A stretch of DNA of 64,000 nt from Streptomyces xanthii (lineage in GTDB: Bacteria; Actinomycetota; Actinomycetes; Streptomycetales; Streptomycetaceae): positions 7,006,001 to 7,070,000 of the forward strand of contig NZ_CP061281.1 of assembly GCF_014621695.1 (NCBI RefSeq), in the 5' to 3' direction. Shown here piece by piece: positions 23,548 through 32,392 of this stretch. Both the position numbers and the translations under genes were made by a program. Below the pieces are notes generated by a model that had not been told where the DNA came from, searched no databases, and saw nothing but the letters and a program-made list of their open reading frames with translations. The stretch's first letter is position 1. Each line of letters opens with the position of its first letter.

Positions 23548-24285
23548 TCAGCTCCAGGTGATCGCCGAGTTCTCCCGCCACAGTGTGGCGACGGAGGCGT
23601 CGCCGCTCACGGACGGGAACGGCGCGCGGTTCCACAGCGCCACGTACAGGCGCGCGGCGGTCCCGGCCACTTCGCAGTCGGCCTCGCCCGCGTCGCCGGA
23701 CTCGGTCGCCGGGGGCTCCTGACCGATCCGTACGGTCCACACGCGGTCGGCGTCCGTCGCCCGCACCCGCAGCACCTTGGGCGCGTCGGACCGCACCCGG
23801 CTCTTGGGGCGGGCGTGCATGCCGAGGAGCAGTTCCTCGATCCCGTCGACGGCGAGCTCGCGCGGGACGGTGTCCGGCGCGGCCGCTAGCGCCGACTGGG
23901 CGTCCACGCGGTGCACGGTCGTCTCGTGCGCCTGCCGCCTCGCCCAGAACGCGAGCGGCGACGGGGCGGGCAGGAAACTCCAGCACGCCACGTCGGGCGC
24001 GGCGCGCGTGAGCGTGTCCACGAGCTGGGCGTGCCCCTCCCGGAACCAGGCGATGAGCGCCTCCCCGTCGAGATCGGGCAGCCCTCCGTCGGGGTGGTAC
24101 GACGTGTGGCCCTCCGCGACGAAGGCCGCGGCCCAGCGGTGCACCATGCCCGTGTGCCGCAGCAGGTCGCGGATCTGCCAGTCGGGGCAGGTGGGGACCT
24201 TGGCGTCGGTCCCGGCCCGCTCGGCGGCGTCCGCGAGCGCGCGGCCCTCCCGGTCGAGGGCCTGCAGGTGTTCGGCGATGTCCAT
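23548..24285 (-). CDS. Maleylpyruvate isomerase-family (DinB-like, mycothiol-dependent) protein
   Basis: A 245-aa protein of the actinobacterial TIGR03083 family. The N-terminal four-helix DinB-like domain has the metal-site histidines in CPDWQIRDLLRHTGMVHRW and in ARRQAHETTVHRVDAQSA, and the C-terminal domain is a small SCP2-like fold ending ATLWRENSAITWS. Members are often mycothiol-linked isomerases or transferases, but most are uncharacterised. No ribosome-binding site is seen at ATG 24285. It converges on the MarR gene. Confidence 0.85.
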   Translation of the reverse strand: MDIAEHLQALDREGRALADAAERAGTDAKVPTCPDWQIRDLLRHTGMVHRWAAAFVAEGHTSYHPDGGLPDLDGEALIAWFREGHAQLVDTLTRAAPDVACWSFLPAPSPLAFWARRQAHETTVHRVDAQSALAAAPDTVPRELAVDGIEELLLGMHARPKSRVRSDAPKVLRVRATDADRVWTVRIGQEPPATESGDAGEADCEVAGTAARLYVALWNRAPFPSVSGDASVATLWRENSAITWS

Positions 24286-24513
24286 GGGGTGAGTGTGCCG
24301 GGTGAAGCCCGCCCCCGGGCAGGAGTTTTTCTCTGTTCTCCTGCGGCCTCAAATGCGTTGCCGGGGAAGGGAGCAGCCGCTAGGTTCGGTGCGTCGTCCG
24401 CCCGTTCGGGAGGAGCGGCGCCGTCGACGAGGAGGTGTGGAGCACATGCGCAGGAGTGCCCGGCAGTCGGACCCCCGTACCGCCCATGACCGCATCCTCA
24501 TCACGGAGACACC

Positions 24514-25395
24514 TTGTCGCTGCACCTCACCCCGCTGACCGACCCCGCCGACGGGCCGCACGGCCGACGTCTGGCATGGCTGGCGTCCGACGCCGACGAG
24601 CACCCCGTCGGCACCGCCTTCCTGCGCCTGTTCACCGACCCCGGCCAGCAGCACCTGGCCGAGCTGACGCTGCGCGTCCACCCCGCCGAGCGCCGCAAGC
24701 GCGTCGGCTCCCGGCTGCTCGACGCCGCCGTGGCGGCCGCCCGGGACGAGGCCCGGCGCAGCGTCGTCGCGCAGGCCGACGCAGGCTCGTCCGCCGACCG
24801 GTTCCTGCCCGCGCGCGGCTTCCGCAAGGTGCTCACCCTGCGGTACGCCCGACTGCCGCTGGCCGACGTGGACGCCGCCGCACTCGCCGAGACCGTCGAG
24901 CTCCCGCATCCCGGCTACCGGTTGGAGGCCTGGCAGGGCACCGTCCCCGACGAGCTGGCCGTCACGTTCGCCGCGTCGCGCCGGGCCATGGACGACATGC
25001 CCATGGACGACACCGACTACGGCACGGTGACCTGGGACGTGGACCGGGTCCGGGCCGTCGCGCGGGCCGTCGCGGCGCGCGGCGACCGGCTGGACACTGT
25101 CGTGGCCGTCGACACCTCGGACGGTTCGATCGCCGGGTTCACCGAACTCGTCACGCCCGGCGACGGCACCGGCGACGGTCAGCACTACGGCACGGGTGTG
25201 CTGCCCGAGCACCGGGGACACGGTCTCGGCCGCTGGATGAAGGCCGAGTCGATCCGCCGGGCCCACCGTGACCTTCCGGGCCTCGGCGGCCTGCTGACGG
25301 ACACGGCGGACAGCAACGCGCACATGCGGCACATCAACGACAGCCTCGGCTACGTGCCGACGCACACGACGCACCAGTACCAGCTGGACCTCTAG
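24514..25395 (+). CDS. Tandem GNAT N-acetyltransferase
   Basis: A 293-aa protein with two GNAT-like halves. The N-terminal half has LTLRVHPAERRKRVGSRLLDAAV (acetyl-CoA loop R-x-x-x-G-x). The C-terminal half has YGTGVLPEHRGHGLGRWMKAES and TDTADSNAHMRHINDSLGYV, which is better conserved. The layout resembles mycothiol synthase, but key features of MshD are not evident, so it is probably a paralogue with an unknown acceptor. The start is TTG 24514 with GGAG 5 nt upstream. The preceding 228-base gap shows nothing I can name. Confidence 0.85.
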   Translation: MSLHLTPLTDPADGPHGRRLAWLASDADEHPVGTAFLRLFTDPGQQHLAELTLRVHPAERRKRVGSRLLDAAVAAARDEARRSVVAQADAGSSADRFLPARGFRKVLTLRYARLPLADVDAAALAETVELPHPGYRLEAWQGTVPDELAVTFAASRRAMDDMPMDDTDYGTVTWDVDRVRAVARAVAARGDRLDTVVAVDTSDGSIAGFTELVTPGDGTGDGQHYGTGVLPEHRGHGLGRWMKAESIRRAHRDLPGLGGLLTDTADSNAHMRHINDSLGYVPTHTTHQYQLDL

Positions 25396-25403
25396 CAGCG
25401 TAC

Positions 25404-25442
25404 GGGCGGGCCGGGCGGGGGATCTCCCTGCTCGGCCCGCCC
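25404..25442. terminator. Bidirectional hairpin between GNAT and MFS genes
   Basis: GGGCGGGCCG (25404-25413) and CGGCCCGCCC (25433-25442) form a perfect 10-bp stem. Confidence 0.75.
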
Positions 25443-25497
25443 TCGTGTGCGTACGCGGGTCGGGCCTGCGCCCTGGGCCGGGCAGGCCCTTCAGGCC

Positions 25498-26706
25498 TCA
25501 ACTGCCGACCGCCACCCGCCGCGTCGCGAACCCGATCGTCGCCGCCACCGCCGCGAGCAGCGCCACGCTGGTGAGCGCCGCCGGCAGCGAGAACCAGTCG
25601 GCCATGAAGCCGATGGCCGGCGGGCCGAGCAGCATCCCGCCGTAGCCGAGCGTCGACGCCGCCGCGACGCCTGTCGGGCCCGCGAGCGCCCCGGCCCGCT
25701 CGACCGCGACGGGGAAGAGGTTCGCGAGGCCGATCCCGGTGATCACGAACCCGGCCAGCGCGAGCCAGACGGAAGGCGCCAGGGCGCCGAGCAGCATGCC
25801 GGCCGCGCCCGTCGCCCCGCCCGCCACCAGCGTCCGGGTCCTGCCGAGCCGTTCGAGCAGCGCCGTGCCGCTGAGCCGGCCGATCGTCATGGCGAACGCG
25901 AAGCACGCGTAGCTGGCGGCGGCGACGCCCGGGTGGGCGCCCAGGTCCTGCTCCATGTGCAGCGCGCTCCAGTCCGCGAGCGCGCCCTCCCCGTATGCCG
26001 TGCACAGGGCGATGAGACCGAAGACCAGCACGATGCCTCGGGTGCCGCGCCGGGTGTCCCGGGGCTGTTCGGCGGGAGCCGGGAGCTGCTCGGGCGGGCG
26101 CGGGGCGCGGTGGCGCAGCAGGATCGGGGCCGTGACCGCCGTGACGATCAGGCCGATCACGGTGATCGCGAGGAGGTGCCGGGTGGGGGACAGGTGCCCC
26201 GCGACCAGTCCGCCGAGGCCCGAGCCCACCATGCCGCCCAGGCTGAACGCGGCGTGGAAACTCGGCATCACGGGGCGGCGCAGCGCGGCGACCAGATCGA
26301 CGGCGGCGCTGTTCATCGCCACGTTGATGCCGCCGTACGCGGCGCCGAACACGAGCAGCACCAGGCCGAGCGTGACGGGGCTGTGGGTGAGCGGCGGCAG
26401 CGCCACGGTCAGCGGGAGCAGGACGCCACAGGCGACCGTGACCGTGTGACTGCCGAACCGGCGGCACAACCGCCCCGTCAGCATCATCGTCACCACGGCC
26501 CCGGCCGACACCCCGAGCAGCGCGAGCCCCAGCGCGCTCGCGGAGGCCCCGGTCTGCGCCTTGATCGCCGGAATCCGCACCACCCATCCGGCGAAGACGA
26601 ACCCGTCGAGGGCGAAGAACACGGTCAGGGCGATACGCAGCCGGGTCAGCGGGACGTTGCGCGGGGCGTCGGCGTTGACGGTCCGGGGTTTGTTCAGGAG
26701 CGGCAC
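25498..26706 (-). CDS. MFS transporter (MosC/FucP-like, 12-TM)
   Basis: A 402-aa major facilitator with about 12 membrane segments. Marks are FFALDGFVFAGWVVRIPAIKAQTG, TGRLCRRFGSHTV (motif A variant), GAAYGGINVAMNSAAVDL and TAYGEGALADWSALHM, which are typical of the MosC/YbjJ-like sugar-transporter subgroup. GTG 26706 is chosen because TACCCT (minus, 26718-26713) ends 6 nt before it, with TTGTCC 18 nt further up, giving a leaderless transcript; the long open frame beyond is antisense to the DeoR gene. It lies next to sugar catabolism genes and may import their substrate. Confidence 0.85.
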   Translation of the reverse strand: MPLLNKPRTVNADAPRNVPLTRLRIALTVFFALDGFVFAGWVVRIPAIKAQTGASASALGLALLGVSAGAVVTMMLTGRLCRRFGSHTVTVACGVLLPLTVALPPLTHSPVTLGLVLLVFGAAYGGINVAMNSAAVDLVAALRRPVMPSFHAAFSLGGMVGSGLGGLVAGHLSPTRHLLAITVIGLIVTAVTAPILLRHRAPRPPEQLPAPAEQPRDTRRGTRGIVLVFGLIALCTAYGEGALADWSALHMEQDLGAHPGVAAASYACFAFAMTIGRLSGTALLERLGRTRTLVAGGATGAAGMLLGALAPSVWLALAGFVITGIGLANLFPVAVERAGALAGPTGVAAASTLGYGGMLLGPPAIGFMADWFSLPAALTSVALLAAVAATIGFATRRVAVGS

Positions 26707-26712
26707 AAACTC

Positions 26713-26742
26713 AGGGTAGGGGTGTGGGGCGGGCCCGGACAA
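26713..26742 (-). promoter_or_regulatory. Promoter of the MosC-like MFS gene
   Basis: On the minus strand: TTGTCC (26742-26737), 18 nt, TACCCT (26718-26713), 6 nt before the GTG start. Confidence 0.6.
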
Positions 26743-26795
26743 GACGGCCTGAGTGAGACGTGGCCCGCAGTGCCCCCAAACCCTTCCTCGATTCC

Positions 26796-27575
26796 TCAGA
26801 CCGCCACCACGGTCACGCCCGCCTCCTCGAAGCGGGCCAGGACCTCCGGGGGTGCCGCCGTGTCCGTGACCAGGACGTCCAGAGCGGACACGTCGCAGAT
26901 GCGGGCGAAGGCGCGCTGGCCGAGCTTGCTGGAGTCGGCCGCCACGATCACGCGTTCCGCGCGCTCGCACAGGAGGCGGTTGATCGCGGCCTCCGCCTCG
27001 TCGTGCGCGGACGCGCCGTGCGTGACGTCCAGGCCGACGACGCCGAGGACGGCGGTGTCCATCGTGATCTGGCCGAGGACCCCGTCGGCGAGCGGGCCGA
27101 TGAGTTCGTAGGACTGGGGGCGGGCCACCCCGCCGGTGAGCACGATCTTGAACTGGGGGCGCACCGCCAGCTCGTTCGCGATGTTCAGCGCGTTCGTGAC
27201 GATCGTCAGCGCGGGCGTGCCGGAGGAGAAGTCGGGGCGGACGGCCAGCGCGCGGGCCACCTCGGTCGTCGTCGTGCCGCCGGTGAGGCCCACCGCCTCG
27301 CCGGGCGTGAGGAGTTCGGCGACCGCCTTCGCGATGCGCTGCTTCTCGGCGGCCCCCAGCGCCGTCTTGTACCGCAGCGGCAGCTCGTAGCTGACGCCGT
27401 GCACGACGGCGCCGCCGCGCGTACGCACGAGCATCTGCTGCTCCGCCAGTTGATCGAAGTCGCGCCGGATCGTCGCGGCCGAGACGCCGAGTTCGGTCGC
27501 CGCGTCCTCCACGTCGAGCCGGCCGCGCTCGACGAGCAGCTCGAGAAGGGACTTCCAGCGGGCGTCGCGGGACAT
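26796..27575 (-). CDS. DeoR-family regulator (AgaR-like)
   Basis: A 259-aa repressor. The helix-turn-helix is LLELLVERGRLDVEDAATELGVSAATIRRDFDQL (residues about 8-41) and the DeoR sensor domain has LTGGTTTTEVARAL, IVTNALNIANEL and GVVGLDVTHGASAHDEAEAAINR, which binds a sugar phosphate. ATG 27575 has GGAG 7 nt upstream; an in-frame GTG at 27611 has no such site. It diverges from the SIS/aldolase operon across an AT-rich island with repeated half-sites. Confidence 0.92.
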   Translation of the reverse strand: MSRDARWKSLLELLVERGRLDVEDAATELGVSAATIRRDFDQLAEQQMLVRTRGGAVVHGVSYELPLRYKTALGAAEKQRIAKAVAELLTPGEAVGLTGGTTTTEVARALAVRPDFSSGTPALTIVTNALNIANELAVRPQFKIVLTGGVARPQSYELIGPLADGVLGQITMDTAVLGVVGLDVTHGASAHDEAEAAINRLLCERAERVIVAADSSKLGQRAFARICDVSALDVLVTDTAAPPEVLARFEEAGVTVVAV

Positions 27576-27638
27576 GCGCGGTCTCCATTCGTCGAGCGGC
27601 CCGTTCGTCACCGGAACCCTAGCCGGTGTGCGCGCGAA

Positions 27639-27684
27639 TGCTTGATAATGCTTGAAAGATAGCTATATCTTGCAGGAACAAGCA
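27639..27684. promoter_or_regulatory. Divergent promoters and operator of the sugar operon
   Basis: Plus strand: TTGATA (27643-27648), 17 nt, TATCTT (27666-27671). TGCTTGA occurs twice in direct repeat (27639-27645, 27649-27655) and CAAGCA inverted at 27679-27684. The centre AAGATA-GCTA-TATCTT (27656-27671) is a palindrome that can serve as -10 in both directions. Confidence 0.7.
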
Positions 27685-27736
27685 AGAGAGCGAATCGCGC
27701 TGGGTCAGCGCGCCGAACCGGGGAGTGGGGCACGGC

Positions 27737-28621
27737 ATGAGCCATGTCGAGAACGAGCTGAACAGCCAGCCGGAGTGCTGGACGCGGGCCGCGGGCCTGG
27801 CCGCCCAGCACAAGGCGGCGCTGCCGCAGGCGGGGGAGCGGGTCGCGATCGTCGGCTGCGGCACCTCCTGGTTCATGGCGCAGGCCGCCGCCGTGCTGCG
27901 CGAGGAGTCCGGACAGGGCGAGACCGACGCCTTCGCCGCCTCCGAGTTCCCGGCCGGGCGCCGTTACGACCGGGTCGTCGCGCTCACCCGCTCCGGCACC
28001 ACCACCGAGGTCCTCGATCTGCTGGCCGCCCTCAAGGGCGCGGTCCGCACCACCGCGATCACCGGTGACCCCGAGACCCCGATCCGCACCGCCGCCGACG
28101 ACCTCGTGGTCCTCGAGTTCGCCGACGAGCAGTCCGTCGTGCAGACCCGCTTCGCCACCACCGCGCTCACTCTGCTCCGCGCCCACCTCGGCCTGCACAC
28201 CGAGCAGGCCGTCGCCGACGCCCGTACGGCGCTCGCCGAGCCGCTGCCCGCGGGCCTCGACGCCTGTGAGCAGTTCACCTTCCTCGGCCGCGGCTGGACC
28301 GTGGGTCTCGCCAACGAGGCGGCGCTCAAGATGCGCGAGGCCTCCCTGTCCTGGACCGAGGCGTACCCCGCGATGGAGTACCGCCACGGCCCCATCAGCG
28401 TCACCACCCACGGCACCGCCACCTGGATGCTCGGCGAGGCCCCCGAGGGCCTGGCCGAGCAGGTCGCCGGGACCGGGGCGCTGTGGGTGGAGGGCCGCCT
28501 CGACCCGCTGGCCGAACTGGTCCGCGCCCAGCGCCTCGCGGTCGCCGTCGCGGCCCGCCGGAACCTCGACCCCGACCAGCCGCGCCACCTCACGCGCTCC
28601 GTGATCCTCGACGCCAACTGA
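27737..28621 (+). CDS. SIS-domain sugar isomerase/deaminase (AgaS/GlmS-like)
   Basis: A 294-aa protein with two SIS domains. Visible motifs are RVAIVGCGTSWFMAQAAAVL, VVALTRSGTTTEVLDLL (phosphosugar-binding Ser/Thr loop) and GLANEAALKMREASLSWTEAYPAMEYRHGP (catalytic region). It has no glutaminase domain, so it resembles AgaS or the isomerase half of GlmS: conversion of an amino-sugar phosphate to a ketose phosphate, or simple aldose/ketose isomerisation. ATG 27737 has GGGAG upstream. It is co-transcribed with the class II aldolase 34 nt downstream and controlled by the DeoR regulator. Confidence 0.9.
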   Translation: MSHVENELNSQPECWTRAAGLAAQHKAALPQAGERVAIVGCGTSWFMAQAAAVLREESGQGETDAFAASEFPAGRRYDRVVALTRSGTTTEVLDLLAALKGAVRTTAITGDPETPIRTAADDLVVLEFADEQSVVQTRFATTALTLLRAHLGLHTEQAVADARTALAEPLPAGLDACEQFTFLGRGWTVGLANEAALKMREASLSWTEAYPAMEYRHGPISVTTHGTATWMLGEAPEGLAEQVAGTGALWVEGRLDPLAELVRAQRLAVAVAARRNLDPDQPRHLTRSVILDAN

Positions 28622-28655
28622 CCATCGCGTCACCGTACTTGAAAGGGGACATCCC

Positions 28656-29507
28656 GTGCCTCTCGCAGCAACGGGGACGCTCGTCGGCGCGGCGGCCGCC
28701 CGCCGCGGCGCGGTCGCCGCGTTCAACGTCATCACCCTGGAGCACGTCGAGGCCGTCGTGGCGGGGGCCGAGGCCGTCGAGGCCCCGGTGATCCTCCAGA
28801 TCAGCGAGAACGCGGTGCGCTACCGCTACGGCCGGCTGCTGCCGCTGGCCCGCGCGGCCGCCGCCGTCGCCGATTCCGCCGGCGTCGACGTCGCCCTCCA
28901 CCTCGACCACGTGCAGAGCGACGAGCTGCTGCGCCAGGCCGCCGACGCGGGCTTCAGCTCGGTCATGTACGACGCGGCGAAACTGCCCTACGACGAGAAC
29001 CTGGCCGCGACCCGCGCCGCCGCCGACTGGGGCCACGCCAACGGCCTGTGGGTGGAGGCCGAGCTCGGCGAGGTCGGCGGCAAGGACGGGGCCGCGCCGC
29101 TCGACGCCCACGCGCCGGGCGCCCGCACCGACCCCGGCGAGGCCCGCGGCTTCGTCACCGACGCGGGCGTGGACGCGCTCGCCGTCGCCGTCGGCTCCTC
29201 GCACGCCATGACGACCCGCACCGCCACCCTCGACCACGACCTGCTCAAGCGGCTGGCCGAAGGCCTCGACGTGCCGCTGGTCCTGCACGGCTCCTCCGGC
29301 GTCCCCGACGCCGAGCTCGCCGAGGCCGTGCGCGGCGGCATCGCCAAGGTGAACGTGGGCACGGCGCTCAACATCGCGATGACCGGCGCCATCCGCGAGT
29401 TCCTCGCGGCGCACCCCGACGCGGTGGACTCCCGCAAGTACCTCACCGTCGGACGCGAGGCCATGATCCGAACAGTCAGCGACCTGATCATGGTGCTGCG
29501 CGGCTGA
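28656..29507 (+). CDS. Class II ketose-bisphosphate aldolase (tagatose/fructose type)
   Basis: A 283-aa zinc aldolase. Catalytic and metal residues are in ALHLDHVQ (Asp84, His85), WVEAELGEVGG, VGSSHAM (His183) and LVLHGSSGVPD (His211), with the phosphate-binding GGIAKVNVGTALNIAMTGAIREFL at the end. It is KbaY/GatY/Fba-like and should split a ketose-1,6-bisphosphate into DHAP and glyceraldehyde-3-phosphate. The GTG start has AAGGGG upstream. Together with the SIS enzyme it suggests an amino-sugar or tagatose pathway, but the bridging 6-phosphate kinase is not in this window. Confidence 0.9.
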   Translation: MPLAATGTLVGAAAARRGAVAAFNVITLEHVEAVVAGAEAVEAPVILQISENAVRYRYGRLLPLARAAAAVADSAGVDVALHLDHVQSDELLRQAADAGFSSVMYDAAKLPYDENLAATRAAADWGHANGLWVEAELGEVGGKDGAAPLDAHAPGARTDPGEARGFVTDAGVDALAVAVGSSHAMTTRTATLDHDLLKRLAEGLDVPLVLHGSSGVPDAELAEAVRGGIAKVNVGTALNIAMTGAIREFLAAHPDAVDSRKYLTVGREAMIRTVSDLIMVLRG

Positions 29508-29544
29508 CCGGCCCCCCCCGGCGGACCCGGGCGAGAATGGCCGT

Positions 29545-30192
29545 ATGAACGAGCTCTTCGCCCGGGACCGCAGGGAGATCGCCCCCGGCGCCGTGCACCT
29601 GCCCGACTGGCTCGGCGCCGAGGCGCAGCGGCACCTGGTCGAGAGCTGCCGCACCTGGGCCGCTCCGCCCGCGGGCCTGCGCGAGGTGCTCCTCCCGGGC
29701 GGCGGGGCCATGACGGCCCGTCAGTTCTGTCTGGGGTGGCACTGGTACCCGTACGGCTACGCCCGCACCGCCGTCGACGGCGACGGGCAGCCCGTGAAGC
29801 CGATGCCCGGCGAACTCGCGGAGCTCGGACGCCGGGCCGCCGAGGAGGCCCTGGGCGAGGCGCCCGCCGAGCCCTACGACATCGCGCTGATCAACCACTA
29901 CGGTCCCGGCGCGCACATGGGCATGCACCAGGACCGCGACGAACGCTCGCCCGCACCCGTCGTCTCCCTCAGCCTCGGCGACACCTGCGTCTTCCGGTTC
30001 GGCAACACCGAGACCCGCGCCCGGCCGTACACCGACATCGAGCTGCGCAGCGGCGACCTCTTCGTGTTCGGCGGCCCCGCCCGGTACGCCTACCACGGCG
30101 TGCCCCGCACCGATCCGGGCAGCGCGCCCCCGTCACTGGGTCTGAGCGGCCGTCTCAACATCACCCTCCGGGTGAGCGGCTACGATGCCTGA
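29545..30192 (+). CDS. AlkB-like 2-oxoglutarate/Fe(II) dioxygenase
   Basis: A 215-aa AlkB-type dioxygenase. Iron ligands are His128 and Asp130 (MGMHQDRDE) and His184 (YAYHGVPR); 2-oxoglutarate arginines are Arg203 and Arg209 in GRLNITLR. LINHYGPGAHMGMHQD and the C-terminal R-x-N-x-T-x-R block are the AlkB signature, so it probably removes alkyl groups from DNA or RNA bases. No ribosome-binding site is seen; GAGAAT ends 6 nt before the ATG, hinting at a leaderless mRNA. The last 8 bases contain an ATG (30185) of the ROK frame. Its place among sugar genes is odd. Confidence 0.92.
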   Translation: MNELFARDRREIAPGAVHLPDWLGAEAQRHLVESCRTWAAPPAGLREVLLPGGGAMTARQFCLGWHWYPYGYARTAVDGDGQPVKPMPGELAELGRRAAEEALGEAPAEPYDIALINHYGPGAHMGMHQDRDERSPAPVVSLSLGDTCVFRFGNTETRARPYTDIELRSGDLFVFGGPARYAYHGVPRTDPGSAPPSLGLSGRLNITLRVSGYDA

Positions 30193-30217
30193 CGGTGATC
30201 ACGGCGAGGAGTTGCTG

Positions 30218-31477
30218 ATGGGCGGCAGGGCGGCCTCCGGAAACGGGGGCCCTACGACGGGCGACGGTGCCGTACGCACACCGCGTCTGGAGCGGGGGCG
30301 CAGCGCGCTCGGCCCCGCACTCGAACTCGTCCACACCGGACGCGCCCCGACCCGCGCCGTCCTCACCTCCGAGCTCGGCGTGACCCGCGCCACCGCGGGC
30401 GCCGTCGCCGCCGAACTGGAGGCGCTCGGCCTCATCCGGATCGACGCGCGGCCCAGCGCCGCCGCCGGTGCGCAGGGCCGGCCCTCGCACCGCCTCTCCC
30501 TCGCCGACGACGGACCCGTCGCGCTCGCCGCACAGGTCCACTCCGACGGCTACCGCGCGGCGCTCGTCGCCCTCGGCGGACGCATCGTCGCCAGCGCCCC
30601 CGGCCGCGAGATCATCGGCCCCGACCCGGCGCACGTCCTGCGCTCCGTCGTGGAGACCGGCGTGCGGCTCCTGGAGGAGACCGGCCGGCGCTGCGTCGGC
30701 GCGGGCCTCGCCGTGCCGTCCGCTGTCGCCGAGCCCGAGGGCACCGCCCTCAACCCGCTGCACCTCGCCTGGCCCGCCGGGTCCCCGGTCCGTGAGATCT
30801 TCGCCGACCGGGTGCGCGAGGCCGGACTCGACGGGCCCGCCTTCGCCGCGAACGACGTCAACCTGGGCGCGCTCGCCGAGCACCGGCACGGCGCCGGACG
30901 GGGCGCCCGCGACCTGCTGTGCGTCGCCACCGGACACCGCGGCGTCGGCGGCGCCCTCGTCCTCGACGGCCGTCTGCACACCGGGAGTTCGGGGCTCGCC
31001 CTGGAGGTCGGCCACCTCACCGTGAACCCCGAGGGGCACCCCTGTCACTGCGGAAGTCGCGGCTGCCTCGACGTCGAGACCGACCCGCTCGCCCTGCTCA
31101 CGGCCGCCGGCCGCACCCCGGACCCCAACGGCTCGCTGCTCACGCAGGCCCGCGAGCTGATCCGTACGCAGAAGGACGACCCCGCGGTCCGGGCGGCCAC
31201 CGAGGCGCTCATCGACCGCCTCGGCCTCGGCCTGGCCGGGCTGGTCAACATCCTCAACCCGGACCGCATCATCCTCGGCGGCCTGCACCGCTCGCTGCTC
31301 GACGCCGACCCGGAGCGGCTGCGCGCCGTCGTCGCCGACCGCAGCCTGTGGGGCCGCAGCGGCGGCGTCCCGATCCTGGCCTGCACGCTCGACCACAACA
31401 GTCTCGTCGGCGCGGCCGAACTGGCCTGGCAGCCCGTCCTCGACGACCCGCTCGGCGCGCTCACCGCGCAGGGCTGA
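30218..31477 (+). CDS. ROK-family transcriptional regulator (NagC-like)
   Basis: A 419-aa ROK protein with an N-terminal winged helix (PALELVHTGRAPTRAVLTSELGVTRATAGAVAAELEALGLI) followed by the ROK sugar-binding/kinase fold, including the zinc motif HPCHCGSRGCLDVETDPLAL. It probably senses a sugar or sugar phosphate and represses catabolic genes. ATG 30218 is chosen for GAGGAG 6 nt upstream; ATG 30185 would overlap the AlkB stop. It lies between the aldolase operon and the convergent phosphotriesterase gene. Confidence 0.9.
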   Translation: MGGRAASGNGGPTTGDGAVRTPRLERGRSALGPALELVHTGRAPTRAVLTSELGVTRATAGAVAAELEALGLIRIDARPSAAAGAQGRPSHRLSLADDGPVALAAQVHSDGYRAALVALGGRIVASAPGREIIGPDPAHVLRSVVETGVRLLEETGRRCVGAGLAVPSAVAEPEGTALNPLHLAWPAGSPVREIFADRVREAGLDGPAFAANDVNLGALAEHRHGAGRGARDLLCVATGHRGVGGALVLDGRLHTGSSGLALEVGHLTVNPEGHPCHCGSRGCLDVETDPLALLTAAGRTPDPNGSLLTQARELIRTQKDDPAVRAATEALIDRLGLGLAGLVNILNPDRIILGGLHRSLLDADPERLRAVVADRSLWGRSGGVPILACTLDHNSLVGAAELAWQPVLDDPLGALTAQG

Positions 31478-31480
31478 GGC

Positions 31481-32392
31481 TCAGGCCCACTCGACGGCGA
31501 AGGCCCGGGCCGGGTTGGCGACGAGCACCCGCTCCAGCCCGTCCGCGCCGAGCGCCGTCTCCAGGCGGGGCCGCACCCGCCGCAGCAGATACGGCATCCC
31601 CGGGCCGCCGCTCACGGACCGGGCGCCCGCCGTCGTCGTGTCCCCGCCGAGCAGCAGCCGGTCCGCGTACCCGGCGTCGGCCAGCGCGGCCATCTCCTCC
31701 GGCATCCGCCAGTCCGTCGTGTGATGGGCGCGCGACGGGCCGTCGAAGGCCAGATAGGCGCCCGAGCGCGCGGCCTCCGCCTGGAGCACGAGGTCGGGGG
31801 AGCGGTTGAGGTGCCCGAGGATCACCCGGTGCGCCGGGACCTCCAGCTCCCCGCACAGCAGGTCCAGCACGTCCAGCGCGCCCGTCCCCATCTCGTGGTG
31901 GACCGCGATCGGCGCGCCCGTCGCGTGATGCGCCTCGGCGGCGGCCGACATCGTCCACCGGGCGTGCGCGTCGAGCGCGTGGAAGCCGCCCGCGACCTTG
32001 ATCAGGCCCGCCCGCACCCCGCTGTCCCCGATCCCTTCGGTGAGCTCACGCACGAAGAGGGCGGCCAGGTCGGAGCGGCGGGCGTCGAGCAACTCCCGCG
32101 TGTAGTGCGCCGCTTGATGCATCCCCGTCGCGGCGACGAGGTGCACGCCCGTGGCCTCCGACAGCGCCGGCAGCTCCTCGGCCCGGCGGCCGAGCCCGTA
32201 CGGCGTCCACTGCACGACGGTGCCGCCGCCCGCCGCCGCGTAGGCCGCCAGCTCCTCCCGCGCGAGGCCGGCGTCGTCGAGCTCCTGCCCCTTCAACAGC
32301 GGGCTGCGGAAGAAGAGATGGTCGTGCGCGTCCACGACCCCGAGCAGCGCGGGATCCAGGTCGCCGCGCACACCCCGGACGGCCGCACTCAC
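31481..32392 (-). CDS. Phosphotriesterase-family metal hydrolase
   Basis: A 303-aa amidohydrolase-fold protein. Metal-site landmarks are GVVDAHDHLFF (His23, His25), the carboxylated Lys in AGLIKVAGG, the His in AVHHEMGTG, ILGHLNRS and the Asp in LLLGGDTT. Members near sugar genes often act as lactonases or sugar-phosphate hydrolases and not as phosphotriesterases. GTG 32392 overlaps the stop of the DUF4865 gene (GTGA), so it is the last gene of the TetR-cupin-DUF4865 operon. Its 3' end converges on the ROK gene with a 3-nt gap. Confidence 0.88.
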   Translation of the reverse strand: MSAAVRGVRGDLDPALLGVVDAHDHLFFRSPLLKGQELDDAGLAREELAAYAAAGGGTVVQWTPYGLGRRAEELPALSEATGVHLVAATGMHQAAHYTRELLDARRSDLAALFVRELTEGIGDSGVRAGLIKVAGGFHALDAHARWTMSAAAEAHHATGAPIAVHHEMGTGALDVLDLLCGELEVPAHRVILGHLNRSPDLVLQAEAARSGAYLAFDGPSRAHHTTDWRMPEEMAALADAGYADRLLLGGDTTTAGARSVSGGPGMPYLLRRVRPRLETALGADGLERVLVANPARAFAVEWA

